NCBI RefSeq assembly: GCF_007991635.1
Contig: NZ_BJYS01000008.1
Location: forward strand, 124,001-188,000
Origin: Adhaeribacter aerolatus
GTDB taxonomy: Bacteria > Bacteroidota > Bacteroidia > Cytophagales > Hymenobacteraceae
Direction: 5' to 3'
DNA length: 64,000 bases
The translations under genes and the position numbers were made by a program. Below are positions 1 through 8,353 of this stretch, piece after piece (the first letter of the stretch is position 1; each line of letters opens with the position of its first letter). A model generated the notes under the pieces. That model was not told the origin of the DNA, searched no databases, and saw nothing but the letters and a program-made list of their open reading frames with translations.

Positions 1-435
1 AATATTATCATCTACTAACTGAATGCCTACTTCGGTGGTGTTGGAAAGAATAATTTCTATTTCGGGATTAGCTGCTAATTGCAGAATTTCGGACCAATCT
101 GAAGAAGCGGTTAGTACCCGGCTAATAGCGCCGGAAATAATATTTTCTTCTACTTTCTGGCCGTCTTCGATGCCCCGCACACAAATGGTATACAACCCGT
201 CCTGGTCGTCAAATTCCACCGTACCACCTTTATCCGTTGATTTTACCACAACCACCCGGCCATTAAATATCCCTTCCCGGTTCGCTTTATCGATGAAATA
301 ATCGGGTAAGCCGCGCAGTAGAACGCCGGTGCCAAATTGCAATACCTTTTCGGGCAAACGTAGCATTTCTGGTTCTGGCTTTTGCAACGCCACACTAGTT
401 TCTATTTTTTCTAAATTTTCCCGGTTCAGAATCAT
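1..435 (-). CDS. uxaB: Tagaturonate reductase (altronate oxidoreductase), N-terminal part, cut by left edge
   Basis: Only the first 145 codons are inside the window; the gene continues past position 1. Reading from the ATG at 435 gives a protein whose early segment contains VLQFGTGVLLRG and a following DYFIDKANREG stretch, the N-terminal nucleotide-binding signature of the mannitol dehydrogenase/altronate oxidoreductase family. The family enzyme reduces D-tagaturonate to D-altronate with NADH in cytoplasmic galacturonate breakdown. The neighbouring GH105 hydrolase, kduI and kduD on the same strand support a pectin/uronate role. No other ATG lies closer to the conserved FGTG loop, so the chosen start leaves a short leader of about 30 residues, normal for the family. 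Fructuronate reductase (UxuB) is a related alternative, but the FGTGVLLRG form favours UxaB. Confidence 0.85.
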   Translation of the reverse strand, partial: MILNRENLEKIETSVALQKPEPEMLRLPEKVLQFGTGVLLRGLPDYFIDKANREGIFNGRVVVVKSTDKGGTVEFDDQDGLYTICVRGIEDGQKVEENIISGAISRVLTASSDWSEILQLAANPEIEIILSNTTEVGIQLVDDNI

Positions 436-590
436 TCTTATAATTTTAATTATTGGTAGTGGATTATTATTTTATGCTTTTTACAGGATTTGATTGTCGC
501 CAATCCCATTATTATTTCAGGTAATATTCCTTTATTATTTAGTTTAAAAGGTAAGTAAAAAGGTAGCTTTCGGCTTGAGAAACCCACTAT

Positions 591-647
591 TGTCATTCAG
601 GAAGAACCTATTTTGCTGTCTGCTAACAAGTTTCCTCCTGAATGACA
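591..647. repeat. Inverted repeat between GH105 gene and uxaB
   Basis: Two 12-bp arms, TGTCATTCAGGA at 591-602 and TCCTGAATGACA at 636-647, are perfect reverse complements separated by 33 bp. The element lies 28 bp downstream of the GH105 stop and upstream of uxaB. No T-run follows on the minus strand, so it is not a typical intrinsic terminator; it may be a dispersed intergenic palindrome or a transcript-stability hairpin. Confidence 0.6.
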
Positions 648-674
648 GAAGTGAATTACTTAAACCCAACCAAT

Positions 675-2609
675 TTATTTAGCACTAGCTTGTTGCAACA
701 ACCAGGCGATTAAATCATTACCAGCTTCGAAATTCTGGTACTCAGCGGGTAGTTTACGCCCATCGGTATATTCGTTGTATAACCAGGGATCGCCCACGGC
801 AAACACGGTTCCTTTGCCCACTTTGGCGGTAGCCATTACCACATCGCCTTTATGGTCCAGCGTCGATTTGGCCGGCGCTTTCAGATCTAAGGTGCTGATT
901 TCTTTCAGGTACAATTGCTTGCCATTTTTTAAGATGGGGTGGTTAGCCGGCACCATTATTTTACCCATGTCGTACTGGTTGCCGGTTACCGGGTTCTTCA
1001 GTTCTTTTTTAAACTGGATACCAAAGGCTGCGGCCAGGGTATTAAATTTATCGAGTTCGGCATTGTTCTGGTCGTTGGCCATCAGCAACAGCACCCCGCC
1101 ATTATTCACCCATTGGCTAATGGCAGCTACGTGTTCCGGCCGGACATAATTGGGCTTGGCAGTTTCTTTTTCGGTGTCCGGATCTACGATGATGTACACG
1201 CTGGCTTTCTGCAGGTTGGCGGCGGTGGGAGCCGCTTTGAGTTCTTCGGTTTTAGCGCCTCTGTAGCGGGCATGTTCGCCGAGTAAAGAAAAGCCATTGT
1301 TGTCCATTTCTTCCCACTTATAATGAAACGGAATGGTTTGGCCAGCGGCATTCTTCATATACTCGTTGTTGAAGTAGCCATCGAGCAAAATGGTTTTGCC
1401 TTTGCCTACCTGCGGGATATCTCGCAGTTCCATTTCGTTAGCCGCCAATAAAAAAGCACCCACGCCTTTCGGATCGTTTACCACAACTTTCTCGCTGAGG
1501 TAATACTCGTAGGAGCCATCGCGGTACGGATTGCCGCCCAAACCGGCTACGCTAACGGTACCGTGCAAATTGGTCAGACCTTGCTCATCTACTTTAATAA
1601 ATTCTTTCTGAATGCCTGCGTAACCTCTTTTGGCCACCGCCTCGTATTTGGCCGGCAAATACCCCATGCGCACGCCTTTGGCCAAGGCATACACAAACAT
1701 GTTAGAGGCCGAAGCTTCTAAATAATTGCCTTTACCAGTTGGTTTATCCAATATCTGGTACCAAACGCCGCTTTTCTTATCCTGCACCGATTCTACCGCC
1801 GTCGCAAACCGGCTTAATATTTTCAGCAATTCGGCCCGTTTCGGATGCTTTTCCGGGAAATTTTCCAGCACATCTACTAAACCCATGCCGTACCAGCCCA
1901 TGGCGCGGCCCCAGAAATGCGGCGATAAACCGGTTTTCTTATCGGCCCATTTCTGTTGTTTCGATTCGTCCCAGCCGTGGTAAAGCAAACCGGTTTTCGG
2001 GTCGCGGGCGTGGTTTTCCATGTAAATAAACTGATTGGCAATATCGTCGTAAGCAGCCGGTTCGTTAAATGTAGCAGCGTATTCGGTGTAGAAAGGCTGG
2101 CCCATGTACAAACCGTCGAGCCACATCTGATAAGGGTATATTTTTTTGTGCCAGAAACCACCTTCTTTCGTACGCGGATGGGTATTTAACTGGCTGCGCA
2201 ACAAGGTAGCTGCCTTGTAATATTTTTCCTGACCGGTTACTTTATGCAGCGTGAGCAGGATGCGGCCGTTTTTAATGTGATCAATATTATACTCATCCGG
2301 CCGATACATCCGGATGGAGCCATCTTTTTGCACAAAGTGGTCCATGCTTTTCTGGATGAATTTGAAATAACGGCCATCGCCGGTACGCTTCCAAATATTT
2401 GTAAGCCCTTCCAGCACCACGCCCTCATCGTAAGCCCATTTTACCGGTTTACCGGGCTGCATTACCAGCGAATCTTTCCAGATGGTCATTACGGTGGCCG
2501 CTACCCGCTCCGAAAGGTTAGCAGGCTTAGTGGTTTGCGCCTGGGCATTTACCAGCCTCAGCAACACCAAGGCCAGCAAAAGGGTACCTGCAAAATATTT
2601 CTTCATCAT
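675..2609 (-). CDS. Secreted GH105 unsaturated rhamnogalacturonyl hydrolase with C-terminal DUF4350-like domain
   Basis: Predicted to cleave the unsaturated (delta-4,5) galacturonic acid from the end of rhamnogalacturonan-derived oligosaccharides left by pectate lyases. The 644-residue protein starts with a Sec signal peptide (hydrophobic residues 6-20, then NAQAQ). Residues about 30-390 form the GH105 alpha/alpha-barrel; the hallmark WLDGLYMG is at about 164-171, with D165 matching the catalytic aspartate of Bacillus YteR. GH105 enzymes are usually near 370 residues; here a further ~230 residues (about 405-640) contain TILLDGYFNNE, VYIIVDPDTEKE and WVNNGGVLLLMAND, resembling DUF4350/glutamine-amidotransferase-like folds with unknown function. 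It lies 60 bp after kduI on the same strand, consistent with an operon feeding the KduI/KduD pathway. Confidence 0.9.
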   Translation of the reverse strand: MMKKYFAGTLLLALVLLRLVNAQAQTTKPANLSERVAATVMTIWKDSLVMQPGKPVKWAYDEGVVLEGLTNIWKRTGDGRYFKFIQKSMDHFVQKDGSIRMYRPDEYNIDHIKNGRILLTLHKVTGQEKYYKAATLLRSQLNTHPRTKEGGFWHKKIYPYQMWLDGLYMGQPFYTEYAATFNEPAAYDDIANQFIYMENHARDPKTGLLYHGWDESKQQKWADKKTGLSPHFWGRAMGWYGMGLVDVLENFPEKHPKRAELLKILSRFATAVESVQDKKSGVWYQILDKPTGKGNYLEASASNMFVYALAKGVRMGYLPAKYEAVAKRGYAGIQKEFIKVDEQGLTNLHGTVSVAGLGGNPYRDGSYEYYLSEKVVVNDPKGVGAFLLAANEMELRDIPQVGKGKTILLDGYFNNEYMKNAAGQTIPFHYKWEEMDNNGFSLLGEHARYRGAKTEELKAAPTAANLQKASVYIIVDPDTEKETAKPNYVRPEHVAAISQWVNNGGVLLLMANDQNNAELDKFNTLAAAFGIQFKKELKNPVTGNQYDMGKIMVPANHPILKNGKQLYLKEISTLDLKAPAKSTLDHKGDVVMATAKVGKGTVFAVGDPWLYNEYTDGRKLPAEYQNFEAGNDLIAWLLQQASAK

Positions 2610-2669
2610 CTATTAACTTTTATTTATTATACGATTTGGCTCTTTAAGCATATAATTATCAGCCAGTTA

Positions 2670-3500
2670 TTATCGCAACTCTGTTATTTTCACGGCATCC
2701 ATATCGCTATAATCTTTGTTTTCGCCGCCCATTCCCCAAATAAAAGAATAATTGCGAGTGCCGCAGCCTGAATGGATAGACCAGGGCGGCGAAAGAATGG
2801 CCTGGTGGTTATGAACCAGCATGTGCCGGGTTTCCTGCGGTTCGCCCATAAAATGCACCACGGCCTGATCTGGGGCTACATCGAAATAAAAATAAGCTTC
2901 CATGCGGCGGTCGTGGGTATGAGCCGGCATGGTATTCCAGACGCTGCCGGTATTTAAGGTCGTGAGGCCCATTACCAACTGGCAGCTCTGCAAACCATCT
3001 TTGTGAATGTATTTGTAAATCGTCCGCTCGTTCGAGGTTTCCAGGGCGCCAATGGTGGTAGGCAAAGCGCCTTCTTTTTTCATTAAAGTGGTAGGGTAAT
3101 CGGCGTGGGCCGGTGCCGACAATAAGTAATATTGCGCGGGCTGATCCGCATTTACTGATTTAAAGTTTACGGTGCGGCTGCCACGGCCTACGTACAAGCA
3201 ATCGAGCCGGGAAAGCTGGTAATTCTGGCCATCTACTTCTATTTTGCCGTCGCCGCCAATATTAATTACGCCCAGTTCGCGTCTTTCCAGGAAAAATTCG
3301 GCTTTCAGGTTATCGTAGTTGCCCAGCGCTACAGCCTCGGCTTGGGGTACCACGCCCCCGACAATAATGCGGTCGTAATGGCTATAGGTTAAATTAAGCT
3401 GGCCGGGCTGCATCACGTTTTGTATCAGAAAATTCGCGCGCAGTTCCTCGGTATTCATCTGGCTTACTTCTTTGGGGCTATTATGATATCTTTGTTCCAT
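2670..3500 (-). CDS. kduI: 5-dehydro-4-deoxy-D-glucuronate isomerase
   Basis: Isomerises 5-keto-4-deoxyuronate (4-deoxy-L-threo-5-hexosulose uronate) to 2,5-diketo-3-deoxygluconate in the cytoplasm, the step after unsaturated uronate release. Length is 276 residues against 278 for the E. coli enzyme. The cupin metal site is intact: H194 and H196 in PAHTHDRR, E201 just after, and H243 in SIHSGCG, which correspond with an offset of two to the zinc ligands of E. coli KduI. The C-terminal SFIWGMGGENKDYSDMD block is typical. It follows kduD by 126 bp, a gap that holds a 14-bp tandem repeat, and precedes the GH105 gene. Confidence 0.96.
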   Translation of the reverse strand: MEQRYHNSPKEVSQMNTEELRANFLIQNVMQPGQLNLTYSHYDRIIVGGVVPQAEAVALGNYDNLKAEFFLERRELGVINIGGDGKIEVDGQNYQLSRLDCLYVGRGSRTVNFKSVNADQPAQYYLLSAPAHADYPTTLMKKEGALPTTIGALETSNERTIYKYIHKDGLQSCQLVMGLTTLNTGSVWNTMPAHTHDRRMEAYFYFDVAPDQAVVHFMGEPQETRHMLVHNHQAILSPPWSIHSGCGTRNYSFIWGMGGENKDYSDMDAVKITELR

Positions 3501-3507
3501 TTTTTAT

Positions 3508-3546
3508 TTGTTGGTTGTCAGTTGTTGGTTGTCAGTTGTTGGTCAG
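3508..3546. repeat. 14-bp tandem repeat, 2.8 copies
   Basis: The unit TTGTTGGTTGTCAG occurs at 3508-3521 and again at 3522-3535, followed by a shortened copy TTGTTGGTCAG to 3546. It sits immediately upstream of the kduI start codon in the kduD-kduI spacer. A slippage-prone minisatellite here could change the spacing between kduD and kduI; no effect on expression can be read from the sequence. Confidence 0.85.
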
Positions 3547-3626
3547 CTATGCAGGTTTTTTATTAATTTGCCAATTAAGTAGGGGGACCAAACAACTTTA
3601 ACAGTTTTAAATTATTGTTTTTAAGC

Positions 3627-4397
3627 TTAACGGCCCATCCAGCCGCCATCTACGGTTAATATAGTGCCGTTCACGTAATCCGAAGCGCGGGAAGCCAGGA
3701 AAATAGTGGCTCCGGCAAAATCATCGGGGGTGCCCCAGCGGCCGGCGGGTATCCGGTCCAGAATGGATTTGCTCCGCTCCGGGTCGTTGCGCAGGGCTTC
3801 GGTGTTATCGGTGGCAATATAGCCGGGCGCAATGGCATTTACATTTACGCCTTTGCCGGCCCATTCGTTAGCTAACGCTTTTACCAGGCTGCCAATTGCG
3901 CCTTTGCTGGCGGCATAACCAGGCACATTAATCCCGCCCTGAAAGGTTAGCAAGGAAGCCGTAAAAATAATTTTACCGGAGCCATGCTGCACCATTTGAC
4001 GGCCAACTTCGCGGGAGATAATAAAAGGAGCATCCAAGTTCACGGCCAGTACTTTGTCCCAGAGTTCATCGTCGTGCTCTGCGGCCGGTTTTCTTAAAAT
4101 CATACCGGCATTATTTACCAGAATATCGATGCGAGGATTCTCGGCTAATAACTGGGTTAAAAAAGATTCCAGAGCGGCCCGATTACTTAAATCGCAGGTA
4201 TAGGCCCGAAAACGGCGACCCAAAGCGGTCACTTCCTGTTCTACTTCGCTGCCCGAGGCCGGCATTGAAGCCGATACGCCAATAATATCGGCCCCAGCCT
4301 GGGCCAAAGCCAGCGCCATACCTTTGCCAATACCTTTGTTACACCCAGTTACCAAGGCAATTTTCCCGCTCAGATCAAATAATTGTTGTATATTCAT
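3627..4397 (-). CDS. kduD: 2-dehydro-3-deoxy-D-gluconate 5-dehydrogenase (SDR family)
   Basis: Reduces 2,5-diketo-3-deoxygluconate to 2-keto-3-deoxygluconate using NAD(P)H, the step after KduI. The 256-residue protein is a classical short-chain dehydrogenase: cofactor loop TGCNKGIG at residues 17-24, NNAG at 95-98, and the catalytic set N120, S148, Y161 and K165 (YAASK). The C-terminal VDGGWMGR is characteristic of KduD/gluconate-5-dehydrogenase types. It is the promoter-proximal gene of the kduD-kduI-GH105(-uxaB) series, and a perfect dyad lies about 140 bp upstream. Confidence 0.93.
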   Translation of the reverse strand: MNIQQLFDLSGKIALVTGCNKGIGKGMALALAQAGADIIGVSASMPASGSEVEQEVTALGRRFRAYTCDLSNRAALESFLTQLLAENPRIDILVNNAGMILRKPAAEHDDELWDKVLAVNLDAPFIISREVGRQMVQHGSGKIIFTASLLTFQGGINVPGYAASKGAIGSLVKALANEWAGKGVNVNAIAPGYIATDNTEALRNDPERSKSILDRIPAGRWGTPDDFAGATIFLASRASDYVNGTILTVDGGWMGR

Positions 4398-4773
4398 TTT
4401 AAGAATTTAGGTAATGAAAGAAGTTGTAAAGCTTCTACAATTTTGTTTAATCCGCAAGATACACCTCGTCTAATAAACAAGTGTACATAGTTTTTTAACG
4501 GGAAAAAACTTTACCATGGCATTTTTTTGTGCAATCGTTACCGGGAACGATCTCGAAAATTTATTTAGAACAACCGAAATGAAAAGCCTTTATTATAGGT
4601 AAGCGCGTAATAAATTCCCTATCTGTTAAATACAGAGAAGGTTTCCCAGGGTGCGCAGCCTGATGGTTAAATAAATTTACCACCAAAAAGTATAACCCGC
4701 CTTTTGGCAACCGCTATTGTATTTTTGATAGGCTATTACTATCATTTTTAAACCCAATAAACAAATTTAAGGA
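4398..4773. promoter_or_regulatory. Divergent intergenic control region kduD / GNAT with candidate operator
   Basis: This 376-bp spacer separates the pectin genes (minus) from a GNAT gene (plus) and must contain both promoters. At 4534-4551 there is a perfect dyad, ATCGTT-N6-AACGAT with central ACCGGG. Its 18-bp size and form resemble LacI-type operators, a family that commonly controls sugar loci, but no regulator gene is in the window. No firm -7/-33 boxes were assigned. Confidence 0.45.
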
Positions 4774-5637
4774 ATGCCGCTTTCCGCATCTGAAATTACG
4801 CTTTGCCCCCTCACAATGGCCGATATTCTGCTGGGAATGCGGCTGAAAGAATTGGCCCATTGGAATCAACTGAAAATGGATTGGGAATTCTTAATCAGGT
4901 CCGGTACGGCAGGAAATTTTGTCGCCTCCTATAAAGGAAAAGAAGCCGGCACGCTTACCACCTTGTTTTACCCCGAACGGTTTAGCTGGATAGGCATGGT
5001 GCTGGTAGATCCCGCATTTCGTGGCTTGGGAATTGGCAGAACTTTACTGGCTGAAGCCATTAAAGAAGCAGAAAACAAAGGCACCATCCGTTTGGATGCG
5101 ACCGCGCAAGGCCAAAAACTTTACGAAACGCTGGGGTTTGAAACGGAACGGGAAATAATCCGGATGCAGCGTCCCAACCTACCCGGTTTGCCCCGACCGG
5201 AAAGTAAACTGGAGCCACTAACGCCGGAAATGCTGCCCCAAGTAGCTATGTTGGAAATACCGGTATTTGGGGCAGACCGCCAGCTAGTATTAAAGTACTT
5301 ACTAGAGAATGCCCCCGTATACGCCTGGTACACCCACCAGAAAGGAGAAATAACCGGTTATTGCTTCGGGCGCTCCGGCCATCATTTTGAGCAAATTGGC
5401 CCCATTGTAGCCCAGCACCCCGAAGATGCCCGGCAATTACTCTTAGCTGCTATGGGTACTGCGCCGGGTAAATCTTTTATCATCGATTCAGGTATTCATA
5501 ATAAAACCTGGCTCGACATACTGCAAACATTGGGATTTACGCCGCAACGTACTTTCATCCGGATGTACCGTGGTCAGTTACTTTACCCGGGAGAACCCGG
5601 GAGGCAGTATGCCATAGCCGGCCCCGAGTTAGGGTAA
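4774..5637 (+). CDS. GNAT family N-acetyltransferase with two GNAT-like halves
   Basis: A predicted cytoplasmic acyl-CoA-dependent acetyltransferase; the acceptor is unknown. In the N-terminal half, VLVDPAFRGLGIGRTLL (about residues 75-91) carries the R-G-x-G-I-G acetyl-CoA loop, followed by RLDATAQGQKLYETLGF, the usual GNAT end motif. The C-terminal half (about 150-280) has the weaker arrangement GPIVAQHPEDARQLL and resembles the second domain of two-domain GNATs such as those ending in a DUF1248-type fold. It is a single gene flanked by a divergent pectin operon and a convergent small gene, so context gives no substrate clue. Confidence 0.82.
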   Translation: MPLSASEITLCPLTMADILLGMRLKELAHWNQLKMDWEFLIRSGTAGNFVASYKGKEAGTLTTLFYPERFSWIGMVLVDPAFRGLGIGRTLLAEAIKEAENKGTIRLDATAQGQKLYETLGFETEREIIRMQRPNLPGLPRPESKLEPLTPEMLPQVAMLEIPVFGADRQLVLKYLLENAPVYAWYTHQKGEITGYCFGRSGHHFEQIGPIVAQHPEDARQLLLAAMGTAPGKSFIIDSGIHNKTWLDILQTLGFTPQRTFIRMYRGQLLYPGEPGRQYAIAGPELG

Positions 5638-5953
5638 GCCGCAGGCTAAGTATTCTGCCTAGGCATTACTTCCTAGTGCATTTAAATTCAGGCTGTTTCA
5701 GGGTTGTGCATATTTGCCATTGCCTGGTGTTGGTGAATTTACTTTGTTAGCCTATGCAGCCTCCTGCCAAATTTTTCTGATAAACAAATGGTGGGAAACA
5801 TTGTAAATATTTAAACCAATTACTAAAATTTCCTTCGGCAATATTTACGGTTATACCGTTTTATAATAGGTTATCGGCCGGTATTAGCCTTTTAATTTCA
5901 GATAAAATGTACCATTCAGACTATTGCCCCAAGATCGCAAGCAATATTCTCTT
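5638..5953. other. Intergenic region without recognised gene
   Basis: Convergent spacer of 316 bp between the GNAT gene and the small gene at 5954-6262. No coding frame with family resemblance, no strong hairpin followed by a T-run and no repeat shared with other parts of the window was found. Confidence 0.5.
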
Positions 5954-6262
5954 CTACAACACCTGAATTTCCCAAGCTCTAATCAGGATTTCTTCCTGCC
6001 GGAAAGTTTTTTCCAAGATTGCTTTATAATGTTGCCACCAGTTCCGGTCTAAAGTTTCCGCCATTACTTCGTAAATAATTATTTCATCTTTCACTGTTTT
6101 TTCTTCGTTCTCTTTCCATAAGCCGGTGGCCGGAGCACGCGAAAAGGAGGTAATACCGCCGAACTTTTCGGTCAGTTCCTGCTGGATTTCGTTAAAAACA
6201 GTTTGGGCGAAAGGCTCTTTTTGGTTGTTGTAAAGCGGTAATAAAATCTGAATGAGCTGCAT
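5954..6262 (-). CDS. Conserved-looking small hypothetical protein
   Basis: A 102-residue soluble protein without signal peptide or membrane segment. It begins MQLIQILLPLYNN and contains KFGGITSFSRAPATGLW near the middle and a WEIQVL C-terminus. The alternation of hydrophobic strands with an amphipathic NEIQQELTEKFGG helix suggests a small ferredoxin-like alpha/beta domain. I recognise the general look of widespread small proteins of this kind but cannot name a function. It starts 138 bp before the divergently oriented SnoaL-like gene. Confidence 0.7.
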   Translation of the reverse strand: MQLIQILLPLYNNQKEPFAQTVFNEIQQELTEKFGGITSFSRAPATGLWKENEEKTVKDEIIIYEVMAETLDRNWWQHYKAILEKTFRQEEILIRAWEIQVL

Positions 6263-6400
6263 AGGTAGAGAGCAAGGGTTTAGCCGTTAAATTTTCCTGA
6301 TACGTAAGTGGAGAAAATTAATAACCCAATTGCTTATCGAATATTTACCTGCGTAACTTGGGAGAAGATTTTATTCCTTTTAAAAGCTTCTACAATCCGG

Positions 6401-6901
6401 ATGAAACACCTGACACTTATTTTCTCTGTCTTGCTCCTGGCTAACCACCTGGTAGCCCAAACTGCAAAAACGACCAAACCCACTGCCACCGACAGACAAG
6501 CAGTAGAAACAGTGGTGCGTACATTGTTCGACAGTATGCGGGCCGGCGATACAGCTAAAGCCCGTTCGGTTATGGCGCCCAACTTCCGCATTGTTGTTTT
6601 AGCGCAAAATACCGCCGGGCAAACGGTAACGCGCGATGTTACCGCCAAGCAATTTCTGGCGCAGATAGCTTCTAAACCGCCCCAAACTTTAGATGAGCGG
6701 TATTGGAATAGCCAGGTGCAGGTAGATGGGGATTTAGCTTCTTTCTGGTGCCGGTACGCTTTCTTCAACGGTGGTAAGTTCAGTCATTGCGGTTCCGATG
6801 CCTTTCAGTTATATCGTTCACCGCAGGGCTGGCGGATCGTAAACTTATCGTATAACATTCAGCGGGAGGGCTGCGACTTGCAGGCTATTCCTCCCAAATA
6901 G
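6401..6901 (+). CDS. Secreted SnoaL/DUF4440-like (NTF2 fold) protein
   Basis: A predicted 166-residue exported protein. I place the start at the ATG at 6401 rather than the longer frame from 6308, because the protein then begins MKHLTLIFSVLLLANHLVAQ, a clean Sec signal peptide, and the preceding residues look non-coding. The mature part has the order typical of small NTF2-like proteins: DRQAVETVVRTLFDSMRAGD, then APNFRIVVL, a central strand region and SFWCRYAFFNGGKFSHCG. Family members are either enzymes or binding domains; two cysteines (in FWCRY and SHCG) could form a disulfide. The substrate is unknown. Confidence 0.75.
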   Translation: MKHLTLIFSVLLLANHLVAQTAKTTKPTATDRQAVETVVRTLFDSMRAGDTAKARSVMAPNFRIVVLAQNTAGQTVTRDVTAKQFLAQIASKPPQTLDERYWNSQVQVDGDLASFWCRYAFFNGGKFSHCGSDAFQLYRSPQGWRIVNLSYNIQREGCDLQAIPPK

Positions 6902-7190
6902 AATGACCCCAGCCTTTATTTAGGGCTTTGGTGGCAACAAAGGTCTACTTTAAGAGGAAGAGACTACCGGGTAATTTTTAAATGCTGAAGCTATATTGTA
7001 TTTTATAAAATGGAGTAAACCATTTTCCTTCGTGCGTGTTTGTAGACTCAAGAAGTTTGGCAAAGCTTTAGAAATGATGGTAATTATACCACCAATGGCA
7101 CCTGGTGCTGCAAAAAACAGGAATACAAAACAGATCATATTATTATTTAAATAACACGGTTTTGTTTCGTACTGATTTGTAAAGCTATAA

Positions 7191-8003
7191 TTAACATTTA
7201 ACGGTTACCCGAAGGTAAGTTGCGGGTATAGAAGTGGTGTTTGCTGTGGTGCTTTCGTTCTTACTGTTAAACAATTCTTCTAATTCTTGTTGCAGTTCGG
7301 AATCCTTGCCATTCTTTTCGGCTGCTTCAAAAGCATTCATGGTGGGGCCGTAATAGTTTTTAAACTTGCTGAAGAATTCGGTCGGTGAATAATCGGCGAT
7401 AAAGGTAAAAGTATCTTTAACGAAAGATATATTTTCTTTGGCAATGCCGGCTTTCCCAAACCGTTCTATCACCTGTTCCTCTACACCCCACAACATAGGG
7501 CTAATAAAGCCTTCCGGCGGGGGTGGTGTATAAGCAGAACTGATCCGGAGTATCTGGGCTACCAAAGTAGGATCGCCGGGTATCCAGTTACCCATTACTA
7601 TTCTTCCGCCCGGACGAGTAACCCGAACCATTTCTTTGGCTACCTCAAGGGGCTTTGGGGCGAACATGGCCCCAAAGAAGCTTACCGCGAGATCAAAAGT
7701 GGCATCCTCTTGTCCCTGCAAATCGGTTGCATCCCCTTCTTGGAAGATACAATTGGTAAGCCCTTCTGCTGTTGCCCGTTTGTTTCCGGCTTCAACAAGA
7801 TTCCGGGCGATATCAACACCTAAAACATTGGCTTCTAATTTTGCTGCCGGTATGGCGGTGGTACCATCACCGCATCCAAGGTCGAGGACGTTCAACCCTT
7901 TGGTGATTCCCAGTTTACCGACCAGCGCCGCACCACTTTCCCGCATGGTTTCGGCGATTTGGGCAAAGTCACCTTTCTCCCATAATGCTTTATTTGGATT
8001 CAT
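7191..8003 (-). CDS. Class I SAM-dependent methyltransferase
   Basis: A 270-residue cytoplasmic methyltransferase of the Methyltransf_11/25 type. Motif I is VLDLGCGDGTTAIPAA (about residues 40-55), the acidic residue of motif II is in VLGVDIA, motif III-like EGDATDL follows, and ATFDLAVSFFGAMFAPKP plus VRVTRPGGRIVMGNW are the post-motif blocks. The arrangement resembles UbiE/COQ5-like small-molecule methyltransferases. The C-terminal ~60 residues (YSPTEFFSKFKNYYGPTMNAF) are shared by a common bacterial subfamily, but the acceptor is unknown. Confidence 0.85.
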   Translation of the reverse strand: MNPNKALWEKGDFAQIAETMRESGAALVGKLGITKGLNVLDLGCGDGTTAIPAAKLEANVLGVDIARNLVEAGNKRATAEGLTNCIFQEGDATDLQGQEDATFDLAVSFFGAMFAPKPLEVAKEMVRVTRPGGRIVMGNWIPGDPTLVAQILRISSAYTPPPPEGFISPMLWGVEEQVIERFGKAGIAKENISFVKDTFTFIADYSPTEFFSKFKNYYGPTMNAFEAAEKNGKDSELQQELEELFNSKNESTTANTTSIPATYLRVTVKC

Positions 8004-8353
8004 GCCGCTCTAAATGTTTAGACTAATTTAATAAATATTAGGATAAAATCATAGCCACTTCCCTTTATTCTGTTAAGCTTTTTATAAGCACTTATTGATA
8101 TTATTTAATTTATGGTACGGCCGTAAGAGGTTGGCAGTAAAATTCACAGAGAGAGACGCTCACGAAAGGAACATTGCTGATGTTAGCATGGGGCACATCT
8201 TTTTAACTTTACCGCAATTGCAAGCGTGAATTAGCCAGCGCCAGTGGTCACAATTCAAAATGGCACGGCAGAACCCCACGCCAGAAAATTGACCTTTAAG
8301 ATTTTCACTCCTAAAGAGTTAAATTCAACTGTTCGGCAACTTTAATAAAATGG
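8004..8353. other. Intergenic region upstream of methyltransferase, no gene recognised
   Basis: This 350-bp spacer lies between the methyltransferase start and the oxidoreductase stop. It carries a short TACGGCCGTA palindrome near 8116. The part at about 8150-8310 is more GC-balanced than usual spacers here but every frame is interrupted; it could be decayed coding DNA, although I cannot match it to any family. Confidence 0.4.

Noticed and set aside
6950-7138. 62-codon minus-strand frame with a hydrophobic start
   Set aside because: No family resemblance and an unlikely composition after the first 20 residues; kept out of the annotation.
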